Positions 31,610 through 33,490 of a stretch of DNA of 33,490 nt are shown piece by piece. Location: assembly GCA_027023475.1 (NCBI GenBank), contig JALVVJ010000127.1, positions 1-33,490 on the forward strand, given 5' to 3'. Every line of letters starts with the position of its first letter. Within the stretch, counting starts at the first letter, position 1. The position numbers and the translations under genes are program-made. The notes below the pieces were generated by a model. That model saw nothing but the letters and a program-made list of their open reading frames with translations, did not search any database and was not told the DNA's origin. Source of the DNA: Flavobacteriales bacterium (GTDB taxonomy: Bacteria > Bacteroidota > Bacteroidia > Flavobacteriales > Flavobacteriaceae).

Positions 31610-32548
31610 TTAGGATTGAAGCGCCGTTTGTGCATTGACGGTGCGGATAAAAATATCACGCATCCGCGGAACATATTCTTGGAGTCCTTTTAGCGTGTAG
31701 TGCGGCAACAGGGCCCGAACCAAATCGTTGATACCGGCGTTGCCGGTTAGTTTGATGCGCACCACGGCGGTGCCGTTTTCGTTCCGGTGTTCCAGGACTT
31801 GAAAGTCCTGGCCGGGAATGTCGGCCGGGTCGAATGTTTTCCCGCCCAGGGTCAGGATGTAGGAGTGGTCGGCGTATTGTTTTTTGATTTGGTCAACGGG
31901 ACCTTCGAGGATTTTCCGGCCTTGGTTGATCAGGGCGATGCGGTCGCAAATTTCTTCCACCGATTCCATGTTGTGGGTGGAAAAAATAATGGTAGCGCCG
32001 CGGTCGCGGAGTTTGAGAATTTCGGTTTTGATCAGTTCGGTATTGATGGGGTCGAAGCCGGAAAAAGGTTCGTCCAGAATGAGCAAATCCGGTTCGTGGA
32101 GAACAGTGGTAATAAACTGCACCTTTTGGGCCATGCCCTTGGACAATTCTTCCACTTTTTTGTTCCACCAGGGCATGATGTCGAAACGTTCGAACCACCG
32201 GCGCAGTCGTTCGACGGCTTCCCGGTGGCTCAGACCTTTGAGCCGGGCCAAATAGACGGCCTGTTCGCCCACTTTCATTTTTTTGTAAAGCCCGCGTTCT
32301 TCGGGCAGGTAACCGATGCAGTGGACGTGTTCTTGGCGCAAAGGTTCGCCGTTGATTTCAATACGGCCTTGGTCGGGCGCCAGGATTTGATTGACAATGC
32401 GTATAAACGTGGTTTTTCCTGCGCCGTTGGGACCCAAGAGTCCGAAAATGCTCTGGCGGGGAATTTCCAACGAAATCCGGTCCAGGGCGCGGTGATTTTC
32501 AAAGGACTTTGATACTTCGGTAGCGCGCAAAATGGGCGTGGAACTCAT
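31610..32548 (-). CDS. ABC exporter ATPase (NatA-like)
   Basis: A 312-residue ABC ATPase. Walker A is GLLGPNGAGKTTFIR, the Q-loop region gives IGYLPEERGLYKKMKV, the signature is VEELSKGMAQK, Walker B with the D-loop is LLILDEPFSGFDPIN, and the switch histidine is in FSTHNMESVEE. The PEERGLY phrase and the C-terminal domain (about 220-312) are typical of NatA/YhaQ-like subunits of ABC-2 exporters. It works with the downstream permease (30259-31596). A TATCTTTG promoter element lies at 32573-32566, 17 nt before the ATG. It is divergent from the Mla genes. Confidence 0.92.
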   Translation of the reverse strand: MSSTPILRATEVSKSFENHRALDRISLEIPRQSIFGLLGPNGAGKTTFIRIVNQILAPDQGRIEINGEPLRQEHVHCIGYLPEERGLYKKMKVGEQAVYLARLKGLSHREAVERLRRWFERFDIMPWWNKKVEELSKGMAQKVQFITTVLHEPDLLILDEPFSGFDPINTELIKTEILKLRDRGATIIFSTHNMESVEEICDRIALINQGRKILEGPVDQIKKQYADHSYILTLGGKTFDPADIPGQDFQVLEHRNENGTAVVRIKLTGNAGINDLVRALLPHYTLKGLQEYVPRMRDIFIRTVNAQTALQS

Positions 32549-32565
32549 AAAAATCCGGTTTGTTA

Positions 32566-32573
32566 CAAAGATA
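32566..32573 (-). promoter_or_regulatory. -7 promoter element for the ABC exporter operon (TATCTTTG)
   Basis: The minus strand reads TATCTTTG, a full consensus match 17 nt before the ATG at 32548. Confidence 0.55.
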
Positions 32574-32688
32574 GTAAAACGGGAGGATTGTTACAGATGG
32601 TTTTGCCGTTTTTGCAAAAAAAATCAACCGGAACGAAAAAGATAATGCACCGGCAAACCGGTTCCGTTCGTGCCCGCCCAAGTTTTTA

Positions 32689-32696
32689 TATCTTTG
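32689..32696 (+). promoter_or_regulatory. -7 promoter element for the Mla genes (TATCTTTG)
   Basis: TATCTTTG matches the consensus. Transcription should begin near 32702, so translation must start later; the GTG at 32717 fits and the ATG at 32588 does not. Confidence 0.6.
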
Positions 32697-32716
32697 TAGG
32701 AAAGAAAAACGCGCCG

Positions 32717-33469
32717 GTGAAGCATATTTTGGGTTTTTTCGAGCTTACGGGAAAATATTTTTTACTGCTGCGGAAGGCCTTTGCGCGTCCGCAAAACCGG
32801 CGTATTTTTTGGGAAAATTATGTGCGCGAGTTGGATGATATCGGTCTGAAAACCGTGGGGATGATATTGTTTATCAATTTCTTTATCGGCGGGGTTGTTA
32901 CCATTCAAACGGCGCTCAACTTGGAAAATCCTTTGTTGGACCGTTCGCTTATCGGTTTTGCGGCCAAGCAATCGGTGATTCTGGAATTTTCACCCACGCT
33001 CAGTTCGGTTATTTTGGCGGGCATTGTGGGTTCCTACATTGCTTCGACCATAGGCACCATGCGCATCACCGAGCAAATCGACGTGTTGGACGTAATGGGT
33101 GTTAATTCGGCCAATCATTTGATACTGCCCAAAATAGCCGCAACGCTCAGTTTTTATCCTTTCCTTATTATCCTGAGTATGTTCATGGGCATATTCGGCG
33201 GTTGGGCGGCCGGACAAGTAACGGATTTGGTCAGCACGGCTGATTATTTGGAAGGTATCCGTATGGATTTCGAACCATTTCATTTCGTTTACTCGATGGT
33301 CAAAACATTGGTATTTGCCTTTCTGATAGCCACTATTCCATCGTTTTTCGGTTATTACGTAAGGGGCGGGGCCTTGGAAGTGGGCCGTGCCAGCACCAAG
33401 GCGGTGATTTGGACCAGCATTATGATTGTGCTTTGGAATTATATCATAACCCAATTGTTGCTTAGCTGA
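32717..33469 (+). CDS. mlaE: MlaE-family lipid-transport permease
   Basis: A 250-residue inner-membrane permease of the MlaE/TrnE family. It has an N-terminal interface helix (HILGFFELTGKYFLLLRKAF), FINFFIGGVVTIQTAL, the highly conserved APTLSSVILAGIVGS-type block (here SPTLSSVILAGIVGS), and GTMRITEQIDVLDVMGVN, the coupling-helix signature with the family's E-Q-I-D-A/V-L. The last helices end IIVLWNYIITQLLLS-like. It maintains outer-membrane lipid asymmetry by moving phospholipid between membranes with MlaF and MCE proteins. The start is GTG at 32717, based on the promoter and family length. The ATPase gene starts at the last base of its stop (TGATG). Confidence 0.9.
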   Translation: MKHILGFFELTGKYFLLLRKAFARPQNRRIFWENYVRELDDIGLKTVGMILFINFFIGGVVTIQTALNLENPLLDRSLIGFAAKQSVILEFSPTLSSVILAGIVGSYIASTIGTMRITEQIDVLDVMGVNSANHLILPKIAATLSFYPFLIILSMFMGIFGGWAAGQVTDLVSTADYLEGIRMDFEPFHFVYSMVKTLVFAFLIATIPSFFGYYVRGGALEVGRASTKAVIWTSIMIVLWNYIITQLLLS

Positions 33470-33490
33470 TGATCGAAGTAAAAAACCTTA
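33469..33490 (+). CDS. start of an MlaF-like ABC ATPase (cut by window end)
   Basis: The ATG overlaps the mlaE stop by one base and encodes Met-Ile-Glu-Val-Lys-Asn-Leu, the usual opening of an ABC ATPase, before the window ends. Position after mlaE makes an MlaF-type subunit likely. Seven codons only. Confidence 0.55.

Noticed and set aside
31787-32512. 241-residue plus-strand frame opposite the ABC ATPase
   Set aside because: It is antisense to a gene with all ABC motifs; no independent support.
1-33490. tRNA, rRNA or classic insertion sequence
   Set aside because: I saw no cloverleaf with a T-loop motif, no rRNA-like stretch, and no transposase or integrase motif in any frame.

Overview
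The window reads as chromosomal DNA of a free-living Bacteroidota bacterium. Three lines support this. First, gene starts are preceded by the phylum's sigma-A promoter form (TTTG, about 20 nt, TAnnTTTG) instead of Shine-Dalgarno sites. Second, several families are typical of the phylum: the Bacteroidota LptD-like barrel, DUF2851, DUF4199, DUF4286, DUF6452/DUF6048 and a fused OlsF-type acyltransferase. Third, short lipoproteins end their signal in SC followed by lysines. No rRNA, tRNA, integrase, transposase or CRISPR array is visible.

Layout. 1-2396: end of a GC-rich repeat, a small membrane-anchored protein, a Cys/Met-metabolism PLP enzyme and a PAP2 phosphatase. 2401-4053: a 5'-truncated Rhs tip with a GIY-YIG-like toxin domain and its overlapping immunity gene, bracketed by 71-bp direct repeats. 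4127-5926: aminolipid acyltransferase. 6422-7288: two paralogous lipoproteins. 7355-8841 (minus): a DUF4199 protein and a glycosyltransferase, divergent from gmk (8939-9529). 9883-11439 (minus): DUF2851 and a PspC-like protein. 11507-15641: a tight five-gene run (lipoprotein, SanA/YdcF-like, RlmL-type methyltransferase, GH3, DUF4286). 15655-16720: a GC-rich repeat island. 16784-19417: LptD-like protein. 19428-20420 (minus): a secreted protein with tandem calcium-loop repeats. 20630-23154: rlmD, DUF6452, DUF6048. 23471-25435: a two-gene ATPase/nuclease cassette. 25388-26830 (minus): nhaC. 26888-28339: glycosyltransferase and MazG-like protein. 28416-29636 (minus): barrel protein. 30259-32548 (minus): NatA/NatB-like ABC exporter. 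32717-end: MlaE permease and the first codons of an MlaF-like ATPase.

Most genes are housekeeping: envelope lipids and LPS export, rRNA modification, nucleotide metabolism and ion transport. Three things stand out. (1) The two-gene cassette at 23.5-25.4 kb (an AAA/OLD-like ATPase without a Toprim domain, plus a small PD-(D/E)XK-like protein) sits between perfect 37-bp direct repeats copied from the 3' end of nhaC. Both copies keep a usable nhaC C-terminus, so this looks like an integrated defence cassette. (2) A family of modular GC-rich elements occurs at least five times. Four of them start 11-50 nt after a stop codon, on the same strand as that gene, and they contain hairpins with compensatory base changes. 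(3) The Rhs toxin/immunity module is also bounded by direct repeats. The small nuclease gene carries an apparent one-base deletion in an A-run.
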